Source: Marvinbryantia sp.
GTDB lineage: Bacteria; Bacillota; Clostridia; Lachnospirales; Lachnospiraceae
Direction: 5' to 3'
Length of the DNA: 31,908 nt
Assembly (NCBI GenBank): GCA_016297895.1
Contig: JAEDFS010000020.1
Span: 1-31,908 of the forward strand
Shown piece by piece: positions 14,220 to 21,802 of the stretch (the first letter of the stretch is position 1; each line of letters opens with the position of its first letter). The position numbers were made by a program, and so were the translations under genes. The notes under the pieces were generated by a model that had not been told where the DNA came from, did not search any database, and saw nothing but the letters and a program-made list of their open reading frames with translations.

Positions 14220-14576
14220 TTATGCCAGTTTGCTCTTTGCAAGTTCTGCCAGTGTTGCAAATCCTTCTGCATCATTTACTGCCATATCAGCCAGAACTTT
14301 TCTGTTCAGTTCTACGCCTGCAAGTTTTAAGCCATACATAAATTTGCTGTAGGATAAACCGTTGATTCTTGCAGCAGCATTGATACGAGCGATCCAAAGC
14401 TGTCTGAACTGACGCTTCTTTTCTTTTCTGCCTGCATAAGAGCTGGCCAGTGCACGCATTACAGACTGTTTTGCAATCTTATACTGTTTGGAACGTGCTC
14501 CTCTGTAACCTTTTGCCAGCTTTAATACTCTATTATGTTTTTTCTTAGCGTTCATGCCGCCTTTTACTCTTGCCAT
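14220..14576 (-). CDS. rplT: 50S ribosomal protein L20
   Basis: A 118-residue L20, full length. Typical basic N-terminus MARVKGGMNAKKKHNRVLKLAKGYRG and the RNA-binding C-terminal half (RQLWIARINAAARINGLSYSKFM). L20 joins early in 50S assembly and in Firmicutes also represses its own operon by binding the infC leader; such a leader with an attenuator is present at 15353-15527. It is the last gene of infC-rpmI-rplT, 24 bases after rpmI, and is followed by a strong terminator. Confidence 0.98.
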   Translation of the reverse strand: MARVKGGMNAKKKHNRVLKLAKGYRGARSKQYKIAKQSVMRALASSYAGRKEKKRQFRQLWIARINAAARINGLSYSKFMYGLKLAGVELNRKVLADMAVNDAEGFATLAELAKSKLA

Positions 14577-14600
14577 GTCTTAAAATCCTCCTTCTGCTTC

Positions 14601-14798
14601 TTATAAATACGGTAAAATCTTCTTCATGTTCTTGAAGTTTGTAGCATCAGTCATTGTAGCCTTTCTAAGATTTCTCTTTCTCTTAGTGGTCTTCTTTGTT
14701 AAGATATGGCTCTTGTATGCTTTATTTCTTTTCAGTTTACCTGTACCTGTCTTTTTGAAACGTTTTGCAGCTGCTCTGCTTGTCTTAATTTTTGGCAT
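14601..14798 (-). CDS. rpmI: 50S ribosomal protein L35
   Basis: A 65-residue L35, the normal length, with the highly basic MPKIKTSRAAAKRFKKTGTG start and LTKKTTKRKRNLRK core. It lies between infC and rplT in the universally common order; an AAGGAGGAAAA site precedes its ATG. Confidence 0.98.
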   Translation of the reverse strand: MPKIKTSRAAAKRFKKTGTGKLKRNKAYKSHILTKKTTKRKRNLRKATMTDATNFKNMKKILPYL

Positions 14799-14845
14799 TT
14801 TATATTTTCCTCCTTAATTTAGAATCTTTTATTTAACCTGATAAA

Positions 14846-15352
14846 CTAACGTTTTTCAGTTAAAAACATAGTCATGCTTCTGCCTTCTACCTTCGGTGCC
14901 TTATCAATGACAGCTACATCCTCCAGTTCTTTGGCAAAATCATCCAGAATATGCTTACTGCTCTGCATATGAGCCATTTCTCTTCCGCGGAAGCGAAGGG
15001 TCACTTTAACTTTATTTCCCTTGGAGAGGAACTTTCTTGCAGATGCAACCTTGGTATTGAGATCATTTACATCAATATTGGGTGAGAGACGCACCTCTTT
15101 CACCTCGATGGTCTTCTGTTTCTTTTTGGCTTCCTTTTCTTTTCTTGCCATTTCATAACGGTATTTGCCGTAGTCAATAATCTTACAAACCGGCGGTTTT
15201 GCTGCCGGAGCAACCTTTACCAGATCAAGCTCCGCTTCTCTTGCCAGCTTCATGGCATCCTTTGCGGACATAATACCCAACTGCTCTCCATGTTCCCCGA
15301 TCAGACGCACTTCTCTGTCTCTGATCTGCTCATTAATCATTAATTCGCTAAT
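14846..15352 (-). CDS. infC: Translation initiation factor IF-3, probable AUU start
   Basis: IF-3 binds the 30S subunit and controls start-codon choice. N-domain motif INEQIRDREVRLIGE, linker rich in KEKEAKKKQK, C-domain KVKVTLRFRGREMAH and end SMTMFLTEKR are all present. The nearest ATG (15338-15340) has no ribosome site at proper distance: GGAGG lies 21 bases away. The in-frame ATT at 15350-15352 (minus strand) has that GGAGG at 9 bases and gives the N-terminus (M/I)SELMINEQIR, which is what IF-3 proteins usually show. So AUU is the likely start (168 residues), as in E. coli and other bacteria where IF-3 autoregulates through AUU. Confidence 0.95.
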   Translation of the reverse strand: MSELMINEQIRDREVRLIGEHGEQLGIMSAKDAMKLAREAELDLVKVAPAAKPPVCKIIDYGKYRYEMARKEKEAKKKQKTIEVKEVRLSPNIDVNDLNTKVASARKFLSKGNKVKVTLRFRGREMAHMQSSKHILDDFAKELEDVAVIDKAPKVEGRSMTMFLTEKR

Positions 15353-15527
15353 TGTAGTGCACCTCCATATTGAAATAAATCAGAATCCTTCTCGCAATAC
15401 GATAAAAAACGTGGACAGCAAGCTATCCACGCACAAAAATACACTCATAATCATGTATGTATCTTATTAACCGATAGTCACCCATCTGTGCTACGGTGAG
15501 AGTGGATACTCTGCTTTGTTTTCATAC
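15353..15527 (-). promoter_or_regulatory. infC leader (L20-leader-type attenuator region)
   Basis: About 175 bases of transcribed leader lie between the promoter and infC. It contains several paired segments and ends with a clear attenuator stem (15404-15431). In Bacillus the equivalent leader is bound by L20, which promotes premature termination. Assignment to that class rests on position and attenuator, not on a covariance-model match. Confidence 0.6.
15404..15431 (-). terminator. Attenuator in the infC leader
   Basis: CGTGGATAGC pairs with GCTGTCCACG (one G-U pair), followed on the minus strand by six T. It lies 52 bases before the infC start, so it must be bypassed to express the operon. 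Confidence 0.8.
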
Positions 15528-15533
15528 CCAAGT

Positions 15534-15562
15534 ATGATAGCACAGATGAGTGCAACTGTCAA
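15534..15562 (-). promoter_or_regulatory. Promoter of infC-rpmI-rplT
   Basis: Minus-strand TTGACA (15557-15562), 17-bp spacer, TATCAT (15534-15539). Confidence 0.75.
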
Positions 15563-15575
15563 CAATGATTTTTAA

Positions 15576-15890
15576 CTAATCTTTTTCAAAGGTACTGCAT
15601 TCTGTCTGTTCACATCTGCAGGCGGATGCTCCTGAAATATCGATCCGTTCGGCTGTACATTCTTTTTCTTCATTATACTGACAATCACAGGCCGTACAGT
15701 CCACCTTGATCGTCTGAGACGGGGTCCCGACAGAACTTTTGACACTCTCTGTTCCTCGCTCCTTAAAACTGGAGCAGCAGGTCTCGCATGCTTTTTGGGC
15801 ATGATCTCCCTCCACCAGGATGTCTCCTTTTCCGCAGTACATTCCGGTATTGTACACACAATGCTGCGCAGAACAAACTAATAATGGCAT
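15576..15890 (-). CDS. DUF1540 protein (two Cys-rich repeats)
   Basis: A 104-residue small soluble protein with two copies of the DUF1540 motif. Copy 1: LVCSAQHCVYNTGMYC then CETCCSSF (residues 4-42). Copy 2: VDCTACDCQYNEEKEC then CRCEQTECSTF (63-101). Fifteen or so cysteines in regular spacing suggest zinc or another metal (inference; the family has no established function). The order of Cys pairs is the same in both halves, which points to an internal duplication. The ATG lies just beside a 12-bp hairpin that pairs with the ribosome site. It follows thrS by 69 bases without a visible terminator. Confidence 0.88.
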   Translation of the reverse strand: MPLLVCSAQHCVYNTGMYCGKGDILVEGDHAQKACETCCSSFKERGTESVKSSVGTPSQTIKVDCTACDCQYNEEKECTAERIDISGASACRCEQTECSTFEKD

Positions 15891-15927
15891 GATACTACCT
15901 CCTTTTTCTGTTTTCGGAGATAGTATC
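15891..15927 (-). promoter_or_regulatory. Hairpin that sequesters the ribosome-binding site of the DUF1540 gene
   Basis: On the minus strand GATACTATCTCC (15916-15927) pairs along all 12 bases with GGAGGTAGTATC (15891-15902), one pair being G-U, around a 13-nt loop. The GGAGG in the second arm is the only ribosome site for the ATG at 15888-15890, so translation should be blocked when the stem forms. Confidence 0.65.
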
Positions 15928-15959
15928 TGTCATTTTTCTTTTTTTATACTTTGCTTCCT

Positions 15960-17918
15960 TTATTTTTCTTCCACTTCAATTTTACGAATCTCTTTGGTAC
16001 GGATCTCTTTGCAGATCGCATCAATGAAGGTATCCAGCGGCTTCTGGCCCTCATCTCCCAGATAACGGCTTCTTACAGATACCACCTGATCTTCCTCTTC
16101 TTTTGCTCCTACCACCAGCATATAGGGAACACGGGCCAGACGGCTCTCACGGATCTTATAACCGATCTTTTCAGAACGGCTGTCCACGCTGGAGCGGATT
16201 CCGTTTGCCTTAAGCTGCGCATTTACTTTTTCCGCATAATCCTGATACTTTTCGGAGATTGGCAGGACACGAACCTGTTCCGGGCACAGCCAGGTAGGGA
16301 ACAATCCGGCATATTTTTCGATCAGCCATGCCAGGGTTCTCTCATAGCATCCCATGGATGTTCTGTGAATAATATACGGACGGACTTTATTGCCGTTTTC
16401 ATCCACATAATACATATCAAACTGCTCTGCCAGCAGGGCATCCCACTGAACAGTGATCATGGTATCTTCCTTGCCGTATACATTCTTGGCATTGATATCT
16501 ACCTTCGGCCCGTAGAATGCTGCTTCACCCACATCCTCCACAAACTTCACGTTCAGCTCCTGAAGGATCTGACGGATATGACCTTCGGTCTCTTCCCATA
16601 CTTCCGGTTCCCCGATATATTTTTCACGGTTGTTCGGATCCCATTTAGACAGGTGGTAGGTTACATCTCCTTCCACTCCCAGAGTTTCCAGGCAATGCTT
16701 TGCAAGAGCAAGACATCCCTTGAACTCTTCCACCATCTGATCCGGTCTTACGACCAGATGACCTTCGGAAATGGTAAACTGACGTACACGGGTCAGGCCA
16801 TGCATTTCTCCGGAATCTTCATTTCGAAACAGCGTAGAAGTCTCGCCGTAACGGATGGGCAGATCACGATAGGAGTGCTGGGTTGCCTTATATACATAAT
16901 ACTGGAACGGACAGGTCATAGGACGAAGGGCAAATACTTCTTTGTCTTTTTCCTCATCACCCAGCACAAACATACCGTCTTTGTAGTGATCCCAGTGTCC
17001 GGAGATCTTATAAAGATCACTCTTTGCCATCAGCGGAGTCTTGGTGCGTACATATCCCCACTCATTATCCTCCAGATCCTCGATCCATCTCTGAAGCTCC
17101 TTGATGATGATCACACCCTTTGGCATCAGCAGGGGCAGACCCTGACCGATGACATCCACGGTAGTGAACAGCTCCATCTCACGTCCCAGCTTGTTGTGGT
17201 CACGGCGTTTTGCCTCTTCCATCTGCTCCAGATGAGCAGCCAGTTCTTCTTTCTTTGAGTAAGCGGTTCCGTAAATACGGGCAAGCATTTTATTCTTCTC
17301 ATTTCCTCTCCAGTAAGCGCCGGAAGAAGCAGTCAGCTTATATGCCTTAATTCCTTTGGTGCTCATCAGATGAGGACCTGCACAGAGATCTACGAATTCA
17401 CCCTGTCTGTAGAAGGAGATCTCTGCATCCTCCGGAAGATCACGTATCAACTCTACCTTATAGGGTTCTCCCTTTTCCTCCATGAATTTGATGGCTTCTT
17501 CTCTGGGAAGGGTAAATTTCTCCAGCTTTGCACCCTCTTTGATGATCTTCTTCATTTCTTTTTCAATATTGTCCAGATCCTCTCTGGAAAACGGTTCATG
17601 ATCAAAATCATAATAAAATCCTGTATCGATAGATGGTCCGATGGCCAGCTTTGCCTCCGGGAACAGTCTTTTGACTGCCTCAGCCATTACATGGGAAGTG
17701 GTATGCCGAAGGGCTGCCAGTCCCTTTTCGTCAGCTGCTGTCAGAATATTCAGTTCACAGTCACTGTCTACCATCGTCCGAAGATCCACAACCTCACCGT
17801 TTACTTCGCCTGCACAGGCTGCACGGGCCAATCCCTCGCTGATGTCCTGTGCAATCTCATATACAGATTTACTCTCTGCATACTCTTTCTTTGATCCGTC
17901 TTTTAATGTAATGATCAT
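15960..17918 (-). CDS. thrS: Threonyl-tRNA synthetase
   Basis: A 652-residue cytosolic class II synthetase that charges tRNA-Thr. Domains in order: TGS (MIITLKDGSKKEYAES..., 1-62), the editing/second-additional domain (HTTSHVMAEAVKRLFP near 73-88; FVDLCAGPHL near 175), the class II core (RPMTCPFQYYVYK; motif 2 RYGETSTLFRNEDSGEMHGLTRVR; motif 3 HRTSMGCYERTLAWLIEKY) and a C-terminal anticodon-binding domain (QVRVLPISEKYQDYA...). Length is normal. A T-box riboswitch about 290-550 bases upstream controls it, with a 66-residue ORF in between. Confidence 0.98.
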   Translation of the reverse strand: MIITLKDGSKKEYAESKSVYEIAQDISEGLARAACAGEVNGEVVDLRTMVDSDCELNILTAADEKGLAALRHTTSHVMAEAVKRLFPEAKLAIGPSIDTGFYYDFDHEPFSREDLDNIEKEMKKIIKEGAKLEKFTLPREEAIKFMEEKGEPYKVELIRDLPEDAEISFYRQGEFVDLCAGPHLMSTKGIKAYKLTASSGAYWRGNEKNKMLARIYGTAYSKKEELAAHLEQMEEAKRRDHNKLGREMELFTTVDVIGQGLPLLMPKGVIIIKELQRWIEDLEDNEWGYVRTKTPLMAKSDLYKISGHWDHYKDGMFVLGDEEKDKEVFALRPMTCPFQYYVYKATQHSYRDLPIRYGETSTLFRNEDSGEMHGLTRVRQFTISEGHLVVRPDQMVEEFKGCLALAKHCLETLGVEGDVTYHLSKWDPNNREKYIGEPEVWEETEGHIRQILQELNVKFVEDVGEAAFYGPKVDINAKNVYGKEDTMITVQWDALLAEQFDMYYVDENGNKVRPYIIHRTSMGCYERTLAWLIEKYAGLFPTWLCPEQVRVLPISEKYQDYAEKVNAQLKANGIRSSVDSRSEKIGYKIRESRLARVPYMLVVGAKEEEDQVVSVRSRYLGDEGQKPLDTFIDAICKEIRTKEIRKIEVEEK

Positions 17919-17923
17919 CTTCT

Positions 17924-18124
17924 CTAAATCTCCTCTTCTTCTATATTCTTTTCTTCCTGGTTTCCACCCTTAATGTCCCAGGTATTGTTGCTGAAAAACC
18001 CTCCCTTAAACGGAGATGTCATCCAGCCTATCAGGACCCCTGCCAGCAGCAGATCTGCTGCCAGAAGACATTTTTCAGTCAACGTCCAGTCACTGTACCA
18101 GAATTTTTTTATGATATCCTTCAC
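17924..18124 (-). CDS. Small membrane protein between the T-box and thrS
   Basis: A 66-residue protein with a single hydrophobic helix (LLAADLLLAGVLIGWMT, about residues 21-37) and an acidic Glu-rich tail (NQEEKNIEEEEI). It begins with GTG at 18122-18124; AAAGGGGG lies about 9 bases upstream. It ends 5 bases before thrS and lies after the T-box terminator, so its synthesis should rise with threonine starvation. I do not recognise a family. An effect on membranes or a role as a translated leader are both possible; no function is claimed. Confidence 0.65.
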   Translation of the reverse strand: MKDIIKKFWYSDWTLTEKCLLAADLLLAGVLIGWMTSPFKGGFFSNNTWDIKGGNQEEKNIEEEEI

Positions 18125-18170
18125 AGGCCATCGCCCCCTTTCTGTATAACCCTTTCCTGTGCCACTCCTA

Positions 18171-18189
18171 AATGGTCCACCGGACCATT
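18171..18189. repeat. 8-bp perfect inverted repeat between T-box and small ORF
   Basis: AATGGTCC and GGACCATT flank three bases. The hairpin lies in the transcript 22 bases after the T-box terminator and about 45 bases before the small ORF. It has no T run, so it could stabilise the processed message or be a repressor site. Confidence 0.5.
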
Positions 18190-18204
18190 ATCTCATATAC
18201 ACAG

Positions 18205-18471
18205 AACAAAAACCCGCCCACGCAATCGTTTACCGACTGCATGGACGGGTAATATTCATTACTCGCGGTTCCACCCTGCTTGTTTTCTCTGCATGAATCT
18301 CATGCTGCAAAACCACTTTATTCTGATGATAACGGAATCACCGGGCCGGATTAGGGCCGCTCCGAGCTGGTCTTCAAATGCTTCCTGCCGGACCACTTCC
18401 ACCCATCTGTGCTCCTCTCTGAGACATTCCCGCATCCTACTCTTCTCATCTGCGCTTTCATTTATTCACTA
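18205..18471 (-). promoter_or_regulatory. T-box riboswitch of thrS (ACC specifier)
   Basis: The conserved T-box sequence AGGGTGGAACCGCG lies at 18263-18276 on the minus strand. It is followed by the intrinsic terminator: stem 18213-18228 with 18234-18249, then GGTTTTTG. The upstream Stem I region contains GAAGACCAGC, in which ACC (18369-18371) followed by A is the likely specifier, a threonine codon. Uncharged tRNA-Thr would pair there and with the T-box bulge and let transcription continue into the small ORF and thrS. Confidence 0.92.
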
Positions 18472-18477
18472 CTTGAA

Positions 18478-18505
18478 ACTATATCATTTTTTAAGGATTT
18501 GTCAA
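18478..18505 (-). promoter_or_regulatory. Promoter of the thrS T-box transcript, overlapping the ftsH stop codon
   Basis: Minus-strand TTGACA (18500-18505), 16-bp spacer, TATAGT (18478-18483). The TGA inside TTGACA (18502-18504) is the ftsH stop codon. Confidence 0.75.
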
Positions 18506-20334
18506 CTCCCAATTTCATCCTGATGATTCAGGATAGACATGAATTCATCCCCTGTAATGGTCTCCCTTTCATACAGGAATTTTGCCAGTTCATCCAGCTT
18601 TGCCCGGTTTTCCCGAAGAATCGTCTTCGCTTTTTCATGCTGGCTTCTTACCAGTTCTACCACCTTCCGGTCGATTTCTGCCTGTGTTTCCGCCGAACAT
18701 GCAAGGGACGTATCCCCGCCCAGATACTGGTTATTGACCGTTTCCAACGCAACCATATCGAAATCTTCGCTCATTCCGTAACGGGTGATCATGGCTCTTG
18801 CCAGCCTGGTCGCCTGTTCAATATCGTTGGAAGCTCCCGTGGTAACCGAACCAAAGATCACTTCCTCTGCCGCACGTCCTCCGGTGAAGGTTGCAATCTT
18901 GTTCTCGATCTCTTCTTTGGTCATCAGATAATGATTTCCATCTTCTACCTGCATGGTATAACCAAGTGCTCCGGAAGTTCTTGGAATGATCGTGATCTTC
19001 TGTACCGGTGCGGAATTCGTCTGCTTTGCTGCCACCAGTGCATGCCCGATTTCATGATAGGACACCACCAGTTTCTCTTTATTCGTCAGAATGGCATTCT
19101 TTTTCTGATATCCGGCAATCACCGTCTCAATGCTTTCCTCCATATCTGCCTGAGTGGCATAAGTCCGTTTGTCCCTCACTGCACGAAGAGCTGCCTCATT
19201 TACAATGTTTGCAAGCTCTGCTCCCGATGCGCCGGATGCCATGCGGGCAATCTTGTTATAATCCACGTCATCGGCAATCCTGATCTTCTTCGCATGTACC
19301 TTCAGGATCTCTTCCCGTCCCTTCAGGTCCGGCAGTTCCACAGGAACCCTGCGGTCAAACCTGCCCGGCCTGGTCAGCGCCGGATCCAGGGATTCCGGAC
19401 GGTTGGTTGCCGCCAGAATAATGACTCCTGTATTTCCTTCAAATCCGTCCATTTCTGTGAGAAGCTGATTCAGCGTCTGCTCCCGCTCGTCATTTCCACC
19501 CATCTGCCCGTCACGCTTTTTGCCGATCGCATCGATTTCATCAATAAATACGATACAGGGAGCCTTTTCCTTCGCCTGTTTGAACAGGTCACGCACCTTG
19601 GATGCTCCCATTCCCACGAACATCTCTACAAATTCCGAGCCGGACATGGAGAAAAACGGCACATTTGCCTCCCCGGCCACGGCTTTTGCCAGCATGGTCT
19701 TTCCGGTTCCCGGAGGGCCCACCAGAAGAATGCCCTTTGGCATAGATGCACCGATTTCCTTATATTTTCCCGGATTATGGAGATAATCCACGATCTCTGT
19801 AAGATTTTCCTTTGCCTCATCCTCCCCCGCTACATCTGCAAACCGGATTCCTTCTGAAGATTTCACATAAACCTTTGCGTTGCTTTTTCCCATACCGAAC
19901 ATCATGGAAGACTTGCCTCCGCCGGCCTTGTCCATCACTCTTTTCATCATGATCTGGCCGATGACGGTAAAAATCAGAAGCGGCAGGATCCAGTTCAGAA
20001 ATATTGCCATAAAAGGAGACATCTCCTCTATGATCTCGCTGGTAAATTCCGCACCTGATTTATGGAGCCTATTCACCAGATCCGGATCGTTCATCACTCC
20101 GGTTTTATAAATTGTTTCATTTTCTTTATCGGTAAACACGATCTGATTATCCTGTACCTGTACCTGCCCGATCTCCTTATTCTCTGTCATGGTCATAAAC
20201 GTACCATAATCAACTTCTTTGATACTCTTTTCCTCAATATAAGGAATCGCCAGAGCATTAAACAGAAACAGGATCAGCAATACAAGTCCGTAATAAAACA
20301 GCAATGGTTTTTTCGGATTTTTTACCTCATGCAT
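18502..20334 (-). CDS. ftsH: ATP-dependent zinc metalloprotease FtsH
   Basis: A membrane-bound AAA+ protease for quality control of membrane and regulatory proteins. Two transmembrane helices (about residues 12-32 and 110-132 from the chosen start) enclose an extracytoplasmic domain. Then comes the AAA module: Walker A GPPGTGKT, Walker B CIVFIDEIDA, arginine fingers TRPGRFDRR, pore motif FVGMGAS. The peptidase domain has the zinc motif HEIGH. About 610 residues, normal. The start is ambiguous. Four ATGs lie between 20391 and 20334; the ATG at 20332-20334 has GGAGG at 8 bases and is used here, but 20367 and 20391 are possible and a TTG at 20427 opens the frame. No terminator follows; its stop lies inside the next promoter. 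Confidence 0.95.
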   Translation of the reverse strand: MHEVKNPKKPLLFYYGLVLLILFLFNALAIPYIEEKSIKEVDYGTFMTMTENKEIGQVQVQDNQIVFTDKENETIYKTGVMNDPDLVNRLHKSGAEFTSEIIEEMSPFMAIFLNWILPLLIFTVIGQIMMKRVMDKAGGGKSSMMFGMGKSNAKVYVKSSEGIRFADVAGEDEAKENLTEIVDYLHNPGKYKEIGASMPKGILLVGPPGTGKTMLAKAVAGEANVPFFSMSGSEFVEMFVGMGASKVRDLFKQAKEKAPCIVFIDEIDAIGKKRDGQMGGNDEREQTLNQLLTEMDGFEGNTGVIILAATNRPESLDPALTRPGRFDRRVPVELPDLKGREEILKVHAKKIRIADDVDYNKIARMASGASGAELANIVNEAALRAVRDKRTYATQADMEESIETVIAGYQKKNAILTNKEKLVVSYHEIGHALVAAKQTNSAPVQKITIIPRTSGALGYTMQVEDGNHYLMTKEEIENKIATFTGGRAAEEVIFGSVTTGASNDIEQATRLARAMITRYGMSEDFDMVALETVNNQYLGGDTSLACSAETQAEIDRKVVELVRSQHEKAKTILRENRAKLDELAKFLYERETITGDEFMSILNHQDEIGS

Positions 20335-20523
20335 CTGCATTTCCTCCATTTTTTCTTTTTTTGTCATATTGTACACCCATCCGGCTGTCATGTCTCTTAA
20401 AAAATTATAAATTATTTTCTTAAACAACTAAAAAAATGATTGTTCTTTCCAGGCCTGTATGATATGTTTTATTATAAAGGGGCTTGTTCGCAAACTATAG
20501 AAAACGTTTAAGGAGGATGTTTT

Positions 20524-21720
20524 ATGAACTACAAAAAAGTATGTGCCGGCATGATCGCTTCGGCGATGATCCTCTCCGTCTGCCAGATGAGTGTATGCGC
20601 AGAGGAGACCACAGAGGCTGTTTCCCAGGAAACGGCTGTATCAGAAGACAGTGCTTTATCCGATGATCTGTACAGTTTTCAGCTGATGCTGGATGGTGAA
20701 CTGTATCAGTTCCCGATGTCTTATAAAGAATTCACTGCAAAAGGCTGGACCTACAAGGATGATGATGCCATGGAGATCCAACCGAATTCCTACTCTTCGT
20801 CTGAGCGCTTTTCCAAAGGCAGTCTGGAGGTCTACGCCAGCGTGATCAATCTGGGAATCAATACGATGCCGCTCTCTGAATGTACCATCGGCGGAATTTC
20901 CATGGATGAATGGCAGTATAAGGATGCTCCGGAGACTACCATGGAGCTGCCGGGCGGTATTGCCTACGGCGTCTCTACTCTGGAAGATATCACCGCAGCA
21001 TACGGCCCTGCCAGCGATACTTACGAAGGGGATCTCTACACCAAGCTGGAATATGAATATGACTATTATCAGGCCTGGGAACTGTATGTCAGCACCGAGA
21101 CCGGTGTATTGAATGAAGTGGATGTTCAGAATTTTATAGCTGATGAAGATGCCAACGCTTCCGCCGCTGCAGAAGTAAGCGATGAACCCACTGCGGAAGT
21201 TCTTGCATACGAAGCTCCCACAGAACTGGGCGATGACCCGAGTGCATTTGTGGTAGACTATGCAGGCGACCTGTATCAGCTGCCTGCTCCGGTATCTGTT
21301 TTCGCAGAAAACGGCTGGACCATCAAACGTGATTCTTCGGATTCCATCATTCCCGGAAAAAGCTTTGGCTGGGTATGCATGCTCAAAGACAATCAGGAGT
21401 TAAAAGCCATCGCCAGAAACTACAGTGACGATGCTGTTGTGATCGACAACTGTTTTGTTACTTCCGTAAAAGCAAGTGTTTACGGACCGGAACTTTCCTT
21501 AACTCTTCCCGGCGGCATTTCCATGGATATGACCGTAGACGAACTGACCGCCGCTCTTGAGACCATCACTATGGAACAGGATGTGGAAGACAGTGACAGC
21601 TTTACATATTATAATCTGATCAAAGAAGCTGCCCGCTCCACTATCCAGATCGTTGTGGATAAAGAGGACAATGTGATCACCGGTATCGAAGTGGAAAATG
21701 ATCCAAAGACCCTGGAGTAA
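20524..21720 (+). CDS. Secreted protein with a tandemly duplicated domain
   Basis: A 398-residue exported acidic protein. Residues 1-25 are a Sec signal (basic MNYKKV, hydrophobic core, cleavage after VCA-E). Then two related halves follow: about 48-205 and 235-395. Each opens with a DGELYQFP / AGDLYQLP block, a F-x-x-x-GW motif (FTAKGWTYK; FAENGWTIK) and later a short LPGGI motif (MELPGGIAYG; LTLPGGISMD). The halves are joined by an Ala/Glu-rich linker. I do not know the domain by name; the fold and ligand are unknown. A clear AAGGAGG precedes the ATG. It is a single-gene unit ending at a strong terminator; no anchor or membrane segment is seen at the C-terminus. Confidence 0.8.
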   Translation: MNYKKVCAGMIASAMILSVCQMSVCAEETTEAVSQETAVSEDSALSDDLYSFQLMLDGELYQFPMSYKEFTAKGWTYKDDDAMEIQPNSYSSSERFSKGSLEVYASVINLGINTMPLSECTIGGISMDEWQYKDAPETTMELPGGIAYGVSTLEDITAAYGPASDTYEGDLYTKLEYEYDYYQAWELYVSTETGVLNEVDVQNFIADEDANASAAAEVSDEPTAEVLAYEAPTELGDDPSAFVVDYAGDLYQLPAPVSVFAENGWTIKRDSSDSIIPGKSFGWVCMLKDNQELKAIARNYSDDAVVIDNCFVTSVKASVYGPELSLTLPGGISMDMTVDELTAALETITMEQDVEDSDSFTYYNLIKEAARSTIQIVVDKEDNVITGIEVENDPKTLE

Positions 21721-21758
21721 TCAAAAACAAATCACTGAATTTTCACCGAAAAGTGCAC

Positions 21759-21802
21759 AAAAAACAGCGGGAATGTCTTTTAGATATTCCCGCTGATTTT
21801 TT
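21759..21802. terminator. Bidirectional terminator overlapping the 3' end of the YdcF-family gene
   Basis: CAGCGGGAAT (21765-21774) pairs with ATTCCCGCTG (21786-21795), with six or more T downstream on each strand. One arm codes for the last residues and stop codon of the minus-strand gene. Confidence 0.9.

Noticed and set aside
15951..17258. 435-codon plus-strand open frame
   Set aside because: Antisense shadow of thrS.
18409..19857. 482-codon plus-strand open frame
   Set aside because: Antisense to ftsH and the T-box leader; no promoter or ribosome site.
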